Below, piece after piece: positions 52,702 through 61,235 of a stretch of DNA of 64,000 bases. A model generated the notes under the pieces. The model was not told the DNA's origin and did no database searches. It saw only the letters and a list, made by a program, of their open reading frames with translations. The position numbers were made by a program, and so were the translations under genes. Every line of letters begins with the position of its first letter. Position 1 is the first letter of the stretch. Origin of the DNA: an uncultured Acidimicrobiales bacterium (GTDB taxonomy: Bacteria; Actinomycetota; Acidimicrobiia; Acidimicrobiales; Aldehydirespiratoraceae); contig CATOTC010000001.1 of the NCBI GenBank assembly GCA_951812975.1, positions 496,001 through 560,000 of the forward strand. The letters run 5' to 3'.

Positions 52702-52819
52702 TGTCTTTTCTCCTGTTTTGTTTGCTGCGCCTCGCAGCTGAGTTGTGGGGGATGTTGGATTGCTGGACTCGAACTTACGGAGGGGGTGTGACACAGTCCC
52801 ACCAAGGACGAACGACACA

Positions 52820-52848
52820 ATTGTAATTGCGAACATCCGTTCGGTCAA
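52820..52848 (-). promoter_or_regulatory. recA promoter with embedded LexA box
   Basis: On the minus strand: TTGACC (52843-52848), 17-bp spacer, TACAAT (52820-52825), a near-consensus promoter. The spacer and -35 end contain CCGAAC-GGAT-GTTCGC (52829-52844), the same core as the strong LexA box before lexA. LexA binding would block RNA polymerase. It lies about 120-150 bp upstream of the GTG start. Confidence 0.9.
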
Positions 52849-52942
52849 CCACCTGCAAGAATTTCAGAAATCTTGCTAACCGAGGACCCGTTCAGGGTCG
52901 TGATGTGGTCTCATATACACAAGACAAGGAGGTCCGTTGACC

Positions 52943-53341
52943 ATGACCAATATCACCCACAGCGAGGCCGAGCTTCGTAGTCGCCTGACCCCCGAGCAGT
53001 ACACGGTGACTCAGCAGGCAGGCACCGAGCGCCCCTTCACAGGCGAATACTGGGATTGCCACGACGACGGCACCTACCGCTGCATCGTCTGTGATGCCGT
53101 CCTGTTCATGAGCGACACCAAATACGACTCCGGCACCGGGTGGCCCTCCTTCTTCGAGACCGCCGGAGAAGACGTGGTTCGAATCCAGACTGACATCAGT
53201 CACGGGATGGTCCGCGAAGAAGCAGTATGCGCCAACTGTGATGCCCACCTCGGCCACCGCTTCGGCGACGGCCCAGGCCCGCACGGACACCGCTACTGCA
53301 TGAATTCCGCCTCCCTCCGCCTAGATCGAGACGAAACCTAA
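52943..53341 (+). CDS. msrB: Peptide methionine-R-sulfoxide reductase
   Basis: A 132-residue MsrB that repairs methionine-R-sulfoxide. Two zinc CxxC pairs (CIVC, CANC), the SGTGWPSF motif, HLGHRFGDGP, and the catalytic Cys in RYCMNSASL are present. The ATG at 52943 sits ten bases after AAGGAGG; a TTG two codons earlier is too close to the ribosome binding site. It is divergent from recA, whose LexA-controlled promoter lies in the 241-bp gap between them. Confidence 0.96.
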   Translation: MTNITHSEAELRSRLTPEQYTVTQQAGTERPFTGEYWDCHDDGTYRCIVCDAVLFMSDTKYDSGTGWPSFFETAGEDVVRIQTDISHGMVREEAVCANCDAHLGHRFGDGPGPHGHRYCMNSASLRLDRDET

Positions 53342-53465
53342 CCCCAACCCCCTCGCAACACAAGACCCCATCGCTTGGAATCTGCGCGCCGAGCTTCTGG
53401 GAGCGGATCGCTCGCGGGTTGGAATTGGGAGCGAAGCTGGCCACCAGGGAGTAGATTGCGCAGCA

Positions 53466-53542
53466 CGGGACGTGGCGCAGCTCGGTAGCGCACCTGCTTT
53501 GGGAGCAGGGGGTCGCTGGTTCAAATCCAGTCGTCCCGACCA
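53466..53542 (+). tRNA. tRNA-Pro (TGG), CCA encoded
   Basis: The acceptor CGGGACG pairs with CGTCCCG. The anticodon stem CCTGC/GCAGG carries loop TTTGGGA with anticodon TGG, and the T-arm contains TGG-TTCAAAT-CCA. The discriminator is A and CCA is encoded (53540-53542). Free-standing between msrB and the sulfotransferase gene. Confidence 0.96.
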
Positions 53543-53584
53543 GGCAATTCCACCGATGATCCAACGGTCGGCCATGATGCTGGC

Positions 53585-54721
53585 ATGCATTCCGAACAAC
53601 TGCTTGATACCGCCGCGGCCACAACAGGCCTGGACGACTTCGGCGATACCTCGTTTCAGGACGGGCTCGAGGTGCTCGTCGAAGCGCTGAACGACGAGGC
53701 TCAACTCAACGCCATCGGTGGACCCGCGGCGGAAGCACTGGTGACTGGAGCTCTGGTCAACCGGCTCAAGGTCACCGACTACTGGAACCAACACCCCGAA
53801 CTGGCCAGCCAGGTGATCACTGCGCCGCTGTTCATCGTCGGTGTCTCCCGTTCGGGCACAACCGCACTGAGCCAACTCCTCTCGGTGGACCCGGCCAATC
53901 GCAGCCTCCTCTCCTGGGAGGCGAGCGACCCGGTCCCGCCGCCTAAGGCCGAAACCTACAACAACGATCCACGCCTGCTCGCCGCCGTCGAAGCCGAAGC
54001 GGACAACATGCTGTACCTGCTCAACCCTGTTCTTAAGGCAATGCACCACGACCCTCCCGACATGCCGATCGAATGCGTCACCCTCATGGCCCACGATTTT
54101 GTGAGCCTGCAATACAACGCCATGTTCAACATAGAGTCGTACACCGACTGGATCCTGGCACGAGACCACACCGACACTTACCGCTATCACCAGCGAGTGC
54201 TGCAACTACTCCAGTCGGGGGTGCCGGGCCGCTGGCAACTGAAGACGCCCCACCATGGGTTGGCTGTGGAGACCATCGCCCAGATCTACCCCGACGCCCG
54301 CTTCATATGGACGCACCGCGATCCCGCAACGTGCATCGCCTCAACCGCCAGCATCACAGCCTCGCTCAGCGGCACGTTCAGCGATGCCGACTGGGCTGCC
54401 TTCGAGGGCACGCAGTGGACCCGGGTCCTCACCGAGATGATCGAACGCACAACAGCGGCCCGAGCGGTGCTGGGCGATCACCGGTTCATCGACGTGGACT
54501 ACCGGCAGCTGGCGAGCGACCCGGTGGGCGCAGTCCGAGGCATCTACCGTGACCTCGGTGAGCCCGTCGACGAAACCTTGGAGGCATCGCTGGCCGCCCA
54601 TGCCAACGAGCACCGGCAACACAAGCACGGTCGGCACAGCTATACGTTCGAGTACTTCGGTTTGGATCGCGACGCGCTCAACGAGCGGTTCTCGACCTAC
54701 CGCAACACCTACGACCTCTGA
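53585..54721 (+). CDS. PAPS-dependent sulfotransferase family protein
   Basis: A 378-residue sulfotransferase with the 5'-phosphosulfate loop FIVGVSRSGTTALSQLL (about residues 80-97), a 3'-phosphate-binding part in FIWTHRDPATCIAS, and WQLKTPHHG between them. Such actinobacterial proteins transfer sulfate from PAPS to a lipid, sugar or small molecule; the acceptor is unknown. It starts 43 bp after tRNA-Pro and converges on an LLM oxidoreductase gene. Confidence 0.88.
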   Translation: MHSEQLLDTAAATTGLDDFGDTSFQDGLEVLVEALNDEAQLNAIGGPAAEALVTGALVNRLKVTDYWNQHPELASQVITAPLFIVGVSRSGTTALSQLLSVDPANRSLLSWEASDPVPPPKAETYNNDPRLLAAVEAEADNMLYLLNPVLKAMHHDPPDMPIECVTLMAHDFVSLQYNAMFNIESYTDWILARDHTDTYRYHQRVLQLLQSGVPGRWQLKTPHHGLAVETIAQIYPDARFIWTHRDPATCIASTASITASLSGTFSDADWAAFEGTQWTRVLTEMIERTTAARAVLGDHRFIDVDYRQLASDPVGAVRGIYRDLGEPVDETLEASLAAHANEHRQHKHGRHSYTFEYFGLDRDALNERFSTYRNTYDL

Positions 54722-54750
54722 CCGCGGACCGCAATGGCCCGAGCGCTGGG

Positions 54751-55854
54751 CTACTCGAACGCGGGGATGACGTGTTGGCCCATCAACTCGATGGTCTGCA
54801 TGACATCTTCATGTGCTACGTCGTAGGGGTTGAACAGGCAGAACACCACATCACAACCGGTAGCCTCATACGCGCGGAACATCTCGATGGCCCGATCCGG
54901 GTCCCCGCACACACAGGCATTGGTGTCGAGCAGATAATCCATGGTCAGATGGTCGATCGATCCATCCTCAACATGGTCAGCCGTGGATCCGAGGTAGTCG
55001 TAGGTGCCGAGTTCCTCTTCCATCTGGCGCAGCCACTGAGCCACCGAACCGATCAGCTGAGCGCCGTGTTTGGGGTACCACTCGAAGGAGGGCCCTGCCT
55101 GATCGACCGCCTGCGCGTCGGTCTCGGCGACGTTGACCATCGTGAAGCTCGCTGCACGGTTGTTGATGAACTTGCCGATGGGTTCTTGGCAGGCCGCGAT
55201 TCCCTCGCGATAGATGCCGATCCGACGACCGAGTTCTTCTGGAGGCGTGCCTACCGAGAACGAAAGGAGACCCAGCCCGAGTTCACCCATGAGCCGGTGT
55301 CCCCCGTCGGAACTGGTCGCCGCCCATACTGGCGGGTGCGGGTCTTGGATCGGTTTCGGGAGCACCCGTCGCGTCGGCATCTGCCAGTACTTGCCGTCGA
55401 AACTGAACTCGTCGCTGGTCATGGCGCCGAGCGTCATCTTCAGGGCCTCCTGCCACATCGACCGCGTGTCGTTGGGGTGGATCCCGAAGCCCTCGAGCTC
55501 GGCGCGGGTTGCTGAGCGGCCGGTGCCGAACTCCACTCGCCCGTCGGAGAGCAGGTCGAGCACCGCCACCGATTCGGCTGTGCGCACGGGGTGGTTGTAG
55601 GGCTGTGGCATGAGCCTCACGCCGTAGCCGAGCCGGATGTTGCTGGTGACCGCAGCTAGGTGGCCGTACAGAACCTCCGGATTCGAGCAGTGCGAGAACT
55701 CCTCAAGGAAGTGGTGCTCGACGGTCCACACCGAGTGGAACCCGACCTGGTCCCCCCGCTTCACCTGCTCGACTACGTCCTTGTACGCCTGTTGTTCCTT
55801 GCCCGGCGTCCAGGGCCGAGCCACCGGGATCTCGTAAAACATCGCAAATTCCAT
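54751..55854 (-). CDS. LLM-class (F420-type) oxidoreductase
   Basis: A 367-residue luciferase-like protein: MEFAMFYEIPVARPW, VWTVEHHFLEEFSHCSNPEVLYGHLAAVTSNIRLGYGV (about 42-80), RVEFGTGRSATRAELEGFGI, and a C-terminal YEATGCDVVFCLFNPYDVAHEDVMQTIELMG. The EHHFLEEFSHCSNPE pattern is typical of alkanal monooxygenase-type family members. The ATG at 55854 follows a GGGGG tract; longer versions of the frame would overlap the VapC gene. Cofactor (F420 or FMN) and substrate are not determined. Confidence 0.9.
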   Translation of the reverse strand: MEFAMFYEIPVARPWTPGKEQQAYKDVVEQVKRGDQVGFHSVWTVEHHFLEEFSHCSNPEVLYGHLAAVTSNIRLGYGVRLMPQPYNHPVRTAESVAVLDLLSDGRVEFGTGRSATRAELEGFGIHPNDTRSMWQEALKMTLGAMTSDEFSFDGKYWQMPTRRVLPKPIQDPHPPVWAATSSDGGHRLMGELGLGLLSFSVGTPPEELGRRIGIYREGIAACQEPIGKFINNRAASFTMVNVAETDAQAVDQAGPSFEWYPKHGAQLIGSVAQWLRQMEEELGTYDYLGSTADHVEDGSIDHLTMDYLLDTNACVCGDPDRAIEMFRAYEATGCDVVFCLFNPYDVAHEDVMQTIELMGQHVIPAFE

Positions 55855-55928
55855 CCCCCGATAGTGCCCCACCACAACCCCCCAACACCAAACCGCCGTC
55901 GGCCACCCTCGAATTTCCTGAGTGCGGG

Positions 55929-56321
55929 TCAGGGGCCTGAGGGCCAGTGTTGGACTTCCAGTTCTGGCATCGGGAAGTCTGCGACGTTCGCTGTGGCCAG
56001 TACCGCACCAGCCCCGACAGCAGCCGCGGCTATAAGGCAGTCCGCTTGGTGCAGGGTTACACCCATCGCCGCGTGCTCTCGGCGCCAGCGACCGGCGCGC
56101 CGGCCTTCCTCGACACCCAGCGGGGCCACCCTCAGCGCTTGCACCAGACGACGTGCCGCCGGTTCCTCTTCGGCGCGAAGACCCCGCCATATCTCTTCAA
56201 CAGAAATTGCGGACACCCAGGGTTCGACACCTCGGCGTCTCAACGCCTGCAGACGGTCCGCTGCGGGACGCCCGCGGAGCGCGTCGATCAATACCGTCGA
56301 GTCAAGCAGAAGCCGTGACAT
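55929..56321 (-). CDS. PIN-domain toxin (VapC type)
   Basis: A 130-residue PIN ribonuclease of the VapC type. Acidic residues of the PIN site appear as LLDSTVLID, SAISVEEIWRGL, DCLIAAAA and LATANVADF (the last normally Asp, here Asn-Val-Ala-Asp). VapC toxins cleave specific tRNA or rRNA sites when released from antitoxin. It follows the ribbon-helix-helix antitoxin gene by 20 bp on the same strand. The end runs close to the LLM gene start. Confidence 0.85.
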   Translation of the reverse strand: MSRLLLDSTVLIDALRGRPAADRLQALRRRGVEPWVSAISVEEIWRGLRAEEEPAARRLVQALRVAPLGVEEGRRAGRWRREHAAMGVTLHQADCLIAAAAVGAGAVLATANVADFPMPELEVQHWPSGP

Positions 56322-56341
56322 GGCTGTACCGGACGAACGGG

Positions 56342-56581
56342 TCAGCCCGAGCGCATCGAGTCGCTACGCCGCTGCGCGCGAACCCAGGCTGCAGGATCTT
56401 CATCCCAGTCGTGCCCGGTGTCGGCGATAGACCCCAAGGACCCCTCGATCTCATCCCAGCGCCGTTCATCCTCGAGACTGCGCCTTATCAGAGCGGCAAT
56501 GAACGTACTGCGACGCCTGGGTCCGGCCCTTCGATCGAGATCCTCGACAAGATCATCGTCCAACTGAATGTGTAGTCGCAT
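56342..56581 (-). CDS. Ribbon-helix-helix antitoxin (VapB type)
   Basis: A 79-residue antitoxin. The N-terminal MRLHIQLDDDLVEDLDRRAG and STFIAALIRRSLEDE form a CopG/Arc-type ribbon-helix-helix (about residues 1-45), and the C-terminus is the toxin-binding tail (WDEIEGSLGSI, HDWDEDPAAWVRAQRR). It lies immediately upstream of the VapC toxin, forming a type II toxin-antitoxin operon. The start at 56581 was preferred over a codon 18 bases upstream because the RHH strand begins here. Confidence 0.83.
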   Translation of the reverse strand: MRLHIQLDDDLVEDLDRRAGPRRRSTFIAALIRRSLEDERRWDEIEGSLGSIADTGHDWDEDPAAWVRAQRRSDSMRSG

Positions 56582-56729
56582 GTGTTTAATAATACACATA
56601 AAGCCAAAGAATCACTATTGCGTCGGGACGCGAAGGCGTGCGACGCGGAGGTGCTGGGGGCATATGACGGTGAGACAGCGGGACGGGTTGATGTGTAGCG
56701 CCGGCCACTGAAGCGATACGGTCGCCACG

Positions 56730-58037
56730 ATGTCTGACTTCGGCACGGGTGACGAAGAAGCGAACAGAACACGTTTTGAGACCCAACCACCGCCGCCACC
56801 ACCCGTTGAACCCGAAACCCCCACAGCACGGTTCGCATCTCTTCAGATTCCCGAATACCGGTTGTTGTGGTGGGGTGGGATGTTCATCTTTCTCGCCTCC
56901 CAGACCCAACAGATCGCACGGGGTTGGCTCGCTTATGACCTGACCGGTAGCAACACCGCGCTGGGCGGGGTGGTTTTCGCATTCGGGGTCACCAGCCTGG
57001 TGGCGATCCCTGCGGGGGGTGTGCTCGCCGATCGAATCGGCAAACGTTCCATATTGATGTTCGCCCAGTCGACGATGACCGCCGCGGCGTTGGGAGTCGC
57101 GGTCGCCATCTCAACGGGAGTCATCCAATACTGGATGCTTGTCGTCGCAGGTGGAGTGCAAGGCCTCGGTATGTCGTTGCTGGGGCCGTCGCGGCTGGCG
57201 ATGACCGCTGACCTCGTCGAACGTGACTCGCTTACCAACGCCATCCTGTTGAGCAACGCCAGTGTTCAGATGACCCGGGTCCTGGGGCCTGCGGTCGGCG
57301 GCATTCTCATCGGCATCGCGGTGATCGGTGTCGGAGGCGTCTACTACGTGGGTGCCACGCTCTCAGCCCTGTCGGTGGTCGCCACCGTGAAGCTCCCCGC
57401 CGGTGCGCCAAGGTACAGGTCCCGCCTTTCAGCGTTCGACGACCTTGTCGACGGTTTCGCTTATGTCCGCAAGCATCGGGAGTTGGCGAGGCTTCTGGTT
57501 GTGTCGCTGCTGGTCGTGATGCTCGGCTTCCCCCACATCACCTTCCTGCCGGGGTTGGTGGAGGACATCTACGAACTCGACGCCTGGGCGCTGGGCCTGC
57601 TCACCACCTCAGGAGCTGTCGGCGCGGTGATCGCCAGTGTCGCGTTGGCCAGCGCCAAGCAGTCGCGGCTTCCATCGCTGCAGATCCAAGCAGCTATCGT
57701 CTTCGGCGTCTCACTCATCGCCTTCGCGGTGGTCCCGCAGTACTGGGCTGCGGTGGTCGTGATGGTGCTCGTCGGCGGTGGTTCCGCTGGATTCCAGGCG
57801 CTCAACAATTCGTTGGCGCTGACCATCGCCGATGTCGAATACCACGGACGGGTCCAGAGCCTGATCATGTTGAGTTTCACTGGATTTGGGCTCGCTTCGC
57901 TCCCCTTCGGCAAACTGGCCGACGTCTACGGCATCCGCCCGATCATGTCGCTGATGGGCGTTCTTGTGCTCATCTCTATGGGCTTCGGCATGCTCTGGAA
58001 AAGGCGGATCACCCCTACCGAACCCCCTTCGCTGTGA
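56730..58037 (+). CDS. MFS transporter
   Basis: A 435-residue major facilitator with twelve predicted membrane segments; the family signature loop GGVLADRIGKRSILM lies between TM2 and TM3. Closest in style to MFS_3/enterobactin-exporter-like drug efflux proteins. It starts with a 30-residue Pro/Glu-rich cytoplasmic segment. The substrate is unknown. It is followed after 27 bp by a small NTF2-like gene with a good ribosome binding site and then an SDR, so the three form a likely operon. Confidence 0.9.
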   Translation: MSDFGTGDEEANRTRFETQPPPPPPVEPETPTARFASLQIPEYRLLWWGGMFIFLASQTQQIARGWLAYDLTGSNTALGGVVFAFGVTSLVAIPAGGVLADRIGKRSILMFAQSTMTAAALGVAVAISTGVIQYWMLVVAGGVQGLGMSLLGPSRLAMTADLVERDSLTNAILLSNASVQMTRVLGPAVGGILIGIAVIGVGGVYYVGATLSALSVVATVKLPAGAPRYRSRLSAFDDLVDGFAYVRKHRELARLLVVSLLVVMLGFPHITFLPGLVEDIYELDAWALGLLTTSGAVGAVIASVALASAKQSRLPSLQIQAAIVFGVSLIAFAVVPQYWAAVVVMVLVGGGSAGFQALNNSLALTIADVEYHGRVQSLIMLSFTGFGLASLPFGKLADVYGIRPIMSLMGVLVLISMGFGMLWKRRITPTEPPSL

Positions 58038-58064
58038 TTGTTCTACGCTCGGATTGGAGGACCA

Positions 58065-58433
58065 ATGAGCCGCGACAATGAAATGTTGATCGAGACCCTG
58101 TGGAACCACATCTGGATCGACCAGTCCCTGGATCGACTCGGGGAGGTGTTGGCTGATCCTTTCGTCCGCCATACCCGTGACGGAACGGAGAGCACAACGC
58201 CGCAGCGTTACGCCCGACACGTGAGTTCCTCGGTCAAGACGATCCGCCCGACCAGACTCCATTTCGCCCATGTCGCTTCGGTCGACGACTACGTGTATGC
58301 GCGTCTGGTCCTGGAGGGCGTCAATGTGGCTGTCGGCAGCAAATTGAAGATCACCTGGCTCGCCCAGTATCGGATCGTTGCGGGCCTGATCGCCGAGTCT
58401 TGGAGCATGCACCGAACCGATCTCGACTGGTGA
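58065..58433 (+). CDS. NTF2-like / SnoaL-like protein
   Basis: A 122-residue NTF2-fold protein (ETLWNHIWIDQSLDRLGEVLADPFVRHTRDGTES, about residues 9-42; then LHFAHVASVDDYVYARLVLEGV and AQYRIVAGLIAESWSMH). The ATG has GGAGG seven bases upstream; a longer in-frame start lies inside the MFS gene end. It probably acts with the downstream SDR, which starts four bases later. Reaction unknown. Confidence 0.8.
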   Translation: MSRDNEMLIETLWNHIWIDQSLDRLGEVLADPFVRHTRDGTESTTPQRYARHVSSSVKTIRPTRLHFAHVASVDDYVYARLVLEGVNVAVGSKLKITWLAQYRIVAGLIAESWSMHRTDLDW

Positions 58434-58437
58434 CGCC

Positions 58438-59235
58438 GTGATGCCGACCACGCTGACACTCGAGAACGCGGTAGCGCTGATAGTTGGAGCCGGGCAGGGT
58501 ATCGGCCGCAGTTGCGCCTTGGCGCTGGCCGCCGAGGGGGCTGACGTGGCCCTCGCCGCTCGACGCGCCGAACCGCTTGAGAGCCTCGCCGCCGAGGTTG
58601 CCGAGGCGACCGGCCGACGGACTCTCGCGGTGGTCACCGACATCGTCGACACAGCGCAGTGCCGCGCTGCGGTCGAGGCCACTGTCAGCGAGTTCGGCCG
58701 GATCGACGTGGTCGTCAATGTCGCCACCTACGGTGGCGGTAGCGTTTCCGTCGTCGACCTCGACTGGGACGACTACATGAAGGCGGTGCAGATCAACGTC
58801 ATCGGCACAATGGAGGTCTGCCGTAGCGCCGCGGCCAGCATGGCATCGACCGGCGGTGGGTCGATAGTCAACATCTCCGCGCTCAGCGCAACCACGTTGA
58901 TGGAGGGACTGTCGCGTTACACGTCGACCAAAGGCGCAATGGAGTCGGTGTCCAAGACGATGGCCAAAGAAGTCGGCCCCGCAGGCGTTCGGGTCAACAT
59001 CGTGACTCCCGGGCTGACCACCGGCGAGCCGCTCAGCGCCATGTTCGAGCGCATGGCAGCAGCCCAGAACCGGACCCCCGAGGAAGTCAGCGACGGTTTC
59101 GCGGGCCAAGCGGCCCTGCGCCGTCATGTGGACCCAGACGACATCGCGCACGCTGTGCTGTTCCTGGCTTCGCCGCGGTCACGCAACATCACCGGCCAAG
59201 AGATCCAGGTAACAGCCGGCCAGCACATCACCTGA
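58438..59235 (+). CDS. Short-chain dehydrogenase/reductase
   Basis: A 265-residue SDR: VGAGQGIGRS near residue 17, catalytic Ser in NISALSA, the Tyr-Lys pair in YTSTK, and NITGQEIQVTAGQ near the end. NNAG is replaced by NVATY. The start may be the GTG at 58438 or the adjacent ATG at 58441. It is the last gene of a probable MFS-NTF2-SDR operon. Substrate unknown. Confidence 0.9.
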   Translation: MMPTTLTLENAVALIVGAGQGIGRSCALALAAEGADVALAARRAEPLESLAAEVAEATGRRTLAVVTDIVDTAQCRAAVEATVSEFGRIDVVVNVATYGGGSVSVVDLDWDDYMKAVQINVIGTMEVCRSAAASMASTGGGSIVNISALSATTLMEGLSRYTSTKGAMESVSKTMAKEVGPAGVRVNIVTPGLTTGEPLSAMFERMAAAQNRTPEEVSDGFAGQAALRRHVDPDDIAHAVLFLASPRSRNITGQEIQVTAGQHIT

Positions 59236-59305
59236 ACAGCCAACGGATTACGAGACCCGAACCTGACTTAGTACGTTTGACCGGGTGCTGGTTCGGTGTC
59301 CGCGA

Positions 59306-59701
59306 TCAAGCTGCGGCGAGTTCGGGGAAGTAGCTGGTGTAGAAGCCTCGGTCGCGGGTGAGGAAGGCGTCGGCCGTCTTGAGGGCGTGCGCGCCGATCA
59401 GGAAGTCGGTGATCATCCGTTCACGCGTTCCGCCCCCTGCGCGGTACCGCTGCCAGCGCAGTCCTGCCTCGTAGGCGATGTCTGTGGTGATGGGCGACAG
59501 TGACGCGTTGATCTGCCGCAGCGTGTCGTCTAGGAGGGACCGGTCGTCGAACGCCGGCACGAGCTCGGCGTACACGATGTCGCAGACCACCACGGCACCG
59601 GCGTCGTAAGCCGCCTTCAGGCGTTCACGCGATTCGGGGCCGTGCGGCTCGTGACCATGGAGGATGTCCAGCAGGACATTGGTGTCGACAGCGGTGATCA
59701 C
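59306..59701 (-). CDS. PIN-domain toxin (VapC type)
   Basis: A 131-residue PIN protein: TAVDTNVLLDI, IVYAELVPAF, TDFLIGAHAL and LTRDRGFYTSYFPEL carry the four acidic positions of VapC ribonucleases. Its start overlaps the AbrB-type antitoxin stop by four bases (ATGA), the classic toxin-antitoxin layout. It belongs to the subgroup in which an AbrB-fold protein replaces RHH antitoxins. Confidence 0.9.
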   Translation of the reverse strand: MITAVDTNVLLDILHGHEPHGPESRERLKAAYDAGAVVVCDIVYAELVPAFDDRSLLDDTLRQINASLSPITTDIAYEAGLRWQRYRAGGGTRERMITDFLIGAHALKTADAFLTRDRGFYTSYFPELAAA

Positions 59702-59913
59702 CGTCCCCGGATCTCCTCGATGTAGTCGTCGACTCTGTCGCTGCTGTCGAGGATGGCATACACCCTCTCGACGGGATGCTGCGCAGAGGTCCGCTTGTGA
59801 ATGAGGAGTCCTCCCTCGGTGGGAGTGAGTTCCACTTCAACGTTGTGGTTCAGACCGAATCGTTCCCGCAATCCCTTGGGAATCGTGAGCTGGCCTCTCT
59901 CAGATATTCGCAT
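59698..59913 (-). CDS. AbrB/MazE-type antitoxin (VapB)
   Basis: A 71-residue SpoVT/AbrB swapped-hairpin DNA-binding protein: RISERGQLTIPKGLRERFGL followed by VEVELTPTEGGLLIHKR, then a C-terminal toxin-binding tail (VERVYAILDSSDRVDDYIEEIRG). It precedes and overlaps the VapC toxin gene, forming a type II operon. It probably autorepresses by binding the dyad upstream. Confidence 0.9.
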   Translation of the reverse strand: MRISERGQLTIPKGLRERFGLNHNVEVELTPTEGGLLIHKRTSAQHPVERVYAILDSSDRVDDYIEEIRGR

Positions 59914-59922
59914 AACTTCTCC

Positions 59923-59951
59923 ATATGAATTTCTGCTGAATTATTTCATAT
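59923..59951. promoter_or_regulatory. Inverted repeat upstream of vapBC
   Basis: ATATGAA (59923-59929) and TTCATAT (59945-59951) form a perfect 7-bp inverted repeat around an AT-rich 15-bp spacer. It lies 10 bp upstream of the antitoxin ATG, in an AT-rich patch unlike its surroundings, and is the likely autoregulatory operator/promoter. Confidence 0.5.
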
Positions 59952-60022
59952 TCTAGTTCGCAGCGCCAACGGTTGCACATTCGTAAGTGTGTCGACCATG
60001 AGGGAAGCTAGAAAGGGAGACT

Positions 60023-60847
60023 ATGACGCACATTCCGCGGCTTGCGGCCGACCACAACACAGACGACCTCCGGACTGCGTTGATCGAGCAGGGCTGTTGC
60101 GTCGTCGAGCATGCGGTGGACGTCGCCGTGATGGACGCCTTAGCGAACGAGATGGCGCCGTTCGCGCAGTACACTCCGCGGGGCTCCAACGACTTCGCCG
60201 GGGAAGGCACCCGGCGAACCGGCATGGTCGTCGGCCGCTCATCGACATTCCGGACACATCTGGCCCGTCACCCCGTCATCCTGACCGCAGGCGACCACAT
60301 TTTTCACCATACTCCGACCTGGAACCTGTCGTTCGCCCACTTCTTCGAGCTGTACCCGGGCGAACCCGGCCAGCCCCTCCACCGCGACACGTGGAAGTAC
60401 GGCGCACCACCGTTCCCGTTCGAGGTGGACCTGAACGCCTTGTGGGCCGTCACGGACTTCACCGAGGACAACGGCGCGACCCGCCTTGTTCCCGGCAGCA
60501 ACCACTGGGACGCCGATCGCCGACCCGAACCGGGCGAGGACCTTCCCGCCGTGATGCCCAAGGGCTCGGTGCTGCTCTACACCGGGCTGGCGTTCCACGG
60601 CGGTGGCGCCCACACCGGCAAAGACACCCGGCTCGCCGTCAACGCCCAACACAGCGCGGGCTGGCTCAACCAGACCGAGCGCCTTCTGCTCGAGTTCCCG
60701 CCCGAAGCGGTGGCCGACTGGGACGACGAACTAATCGCGTTCATCGGCTACCAACTCGCCGGCCCCGCACTGGGCCACTGGCGCAACGCCGAGGATCCAT
60801 TCACCGCCGTAGAGGAATACCGCAAAGCCAACCCCAAGCTGCCGTGA
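60023..60847 (+). CDS. Phytanoyl-CoA dioxygenase (PhyH) family protein
   Basis: A 274-residue Fe(II)/2-oxoglutarate-type dioxygenase fold. The iron ligands are suggested by LHRDTWK (HxD) and the later His in GLAFHGGGAHTG, and the 2-oxoglutarate-binding Arg by TRLAVN. Members hydroxylate diverse substrates, from lipid side chains to natural products; phytanoyl-CoA itself is only one of them. Ribosome binding site AGGGAGA precedes the ATG by about seven bases. Its neighbours are toxin-antitoxin genes, giving no pathway clue. Confidence 0.85.
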   Translation: MTHIPRLAADHNTDDLRTALIEQGCCVVEHAVDVAVMDALANEMAPFAQYTPRGSNDFAGEGTRRTGMVVGRSSTFRTHLARHPVILTAGDHIFHHTPTWNLSFAHFFELYPGEPGQPLHRDTWKYGAPPFPFEVDLNALWAVTDFTEDNGATRLVPGSNHWDADRRPEPGEDLPAVMPKGSVLLYTGLAFHGGGAHTGKDTRLAVNAQHSAGWLNQTERLLLEFPPEAVADWDDELIAFIGYQLAGPALGHWRNAEDPFTAVEEYRKANPKLP

Positions 60848-60938
60848 CGCTATCCTTTGAATGGCTCCAAGATCTTGCTCAAACAGTCGGGCCAAGTATC
60901 CAGCACGGCAGCTTCGAAGCCGGATTCGTCGAGTCCGT

Positions 60939-61235
60939 TCACGCGTGTTGTGCCTGCTCAGCCTTGTCGACATCTAGGAATCTGCGCAATGCCTCGCGGA
61001 TGATCTCACTCGTCGTCGTGCCGTCGGTCTCAGCCCGAGCAGAGACCGCGGCTCGCAGTTCCGGGTCGATGCGCACGGGCACCACCTCAGCCGGACCCGA
61101 ACCCATGGCGGGCCGGCCTCTGCGGCGCTTGCGCAGCGCTGCGATGTCGTAGTCGCTGGTCTCGACCTCTTCGGCGATGGCGTCGAGATCGGCCTCGGTG
61201 AGGATTCGGCCAGTAGCGGTCTTCTTTGCAGTCAT
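60939..61235 (-). CDS. Ribbon-helix-helix antitoxin
   Basis: A 98-residue protein: a charged N-terminal region with TEADLDAIAEEVETSDYDI and a Lys/Arg patch (LRKRRRGRP), then a C-terminal ribbon-helix-helix (VPVRIDPELRAAVSARAETDGTTTSEIIREALRRFL, about residues 52-87). This matches antitoxins whose partner toxin is encoded immediately upstream. Here that toxin frame is broken; its end overlaps this start by four bases (ATGA). Confidence 0.82.
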   Translation of the reverse strand: MTAKKTATGRILTEADLDAIAEEVETSDYDIAALRKRRRGRPAMGSGPAEVVPVRIDPELRAAVSARAETDGTTTSEIIREALRRFLDVDKAEQAQHA

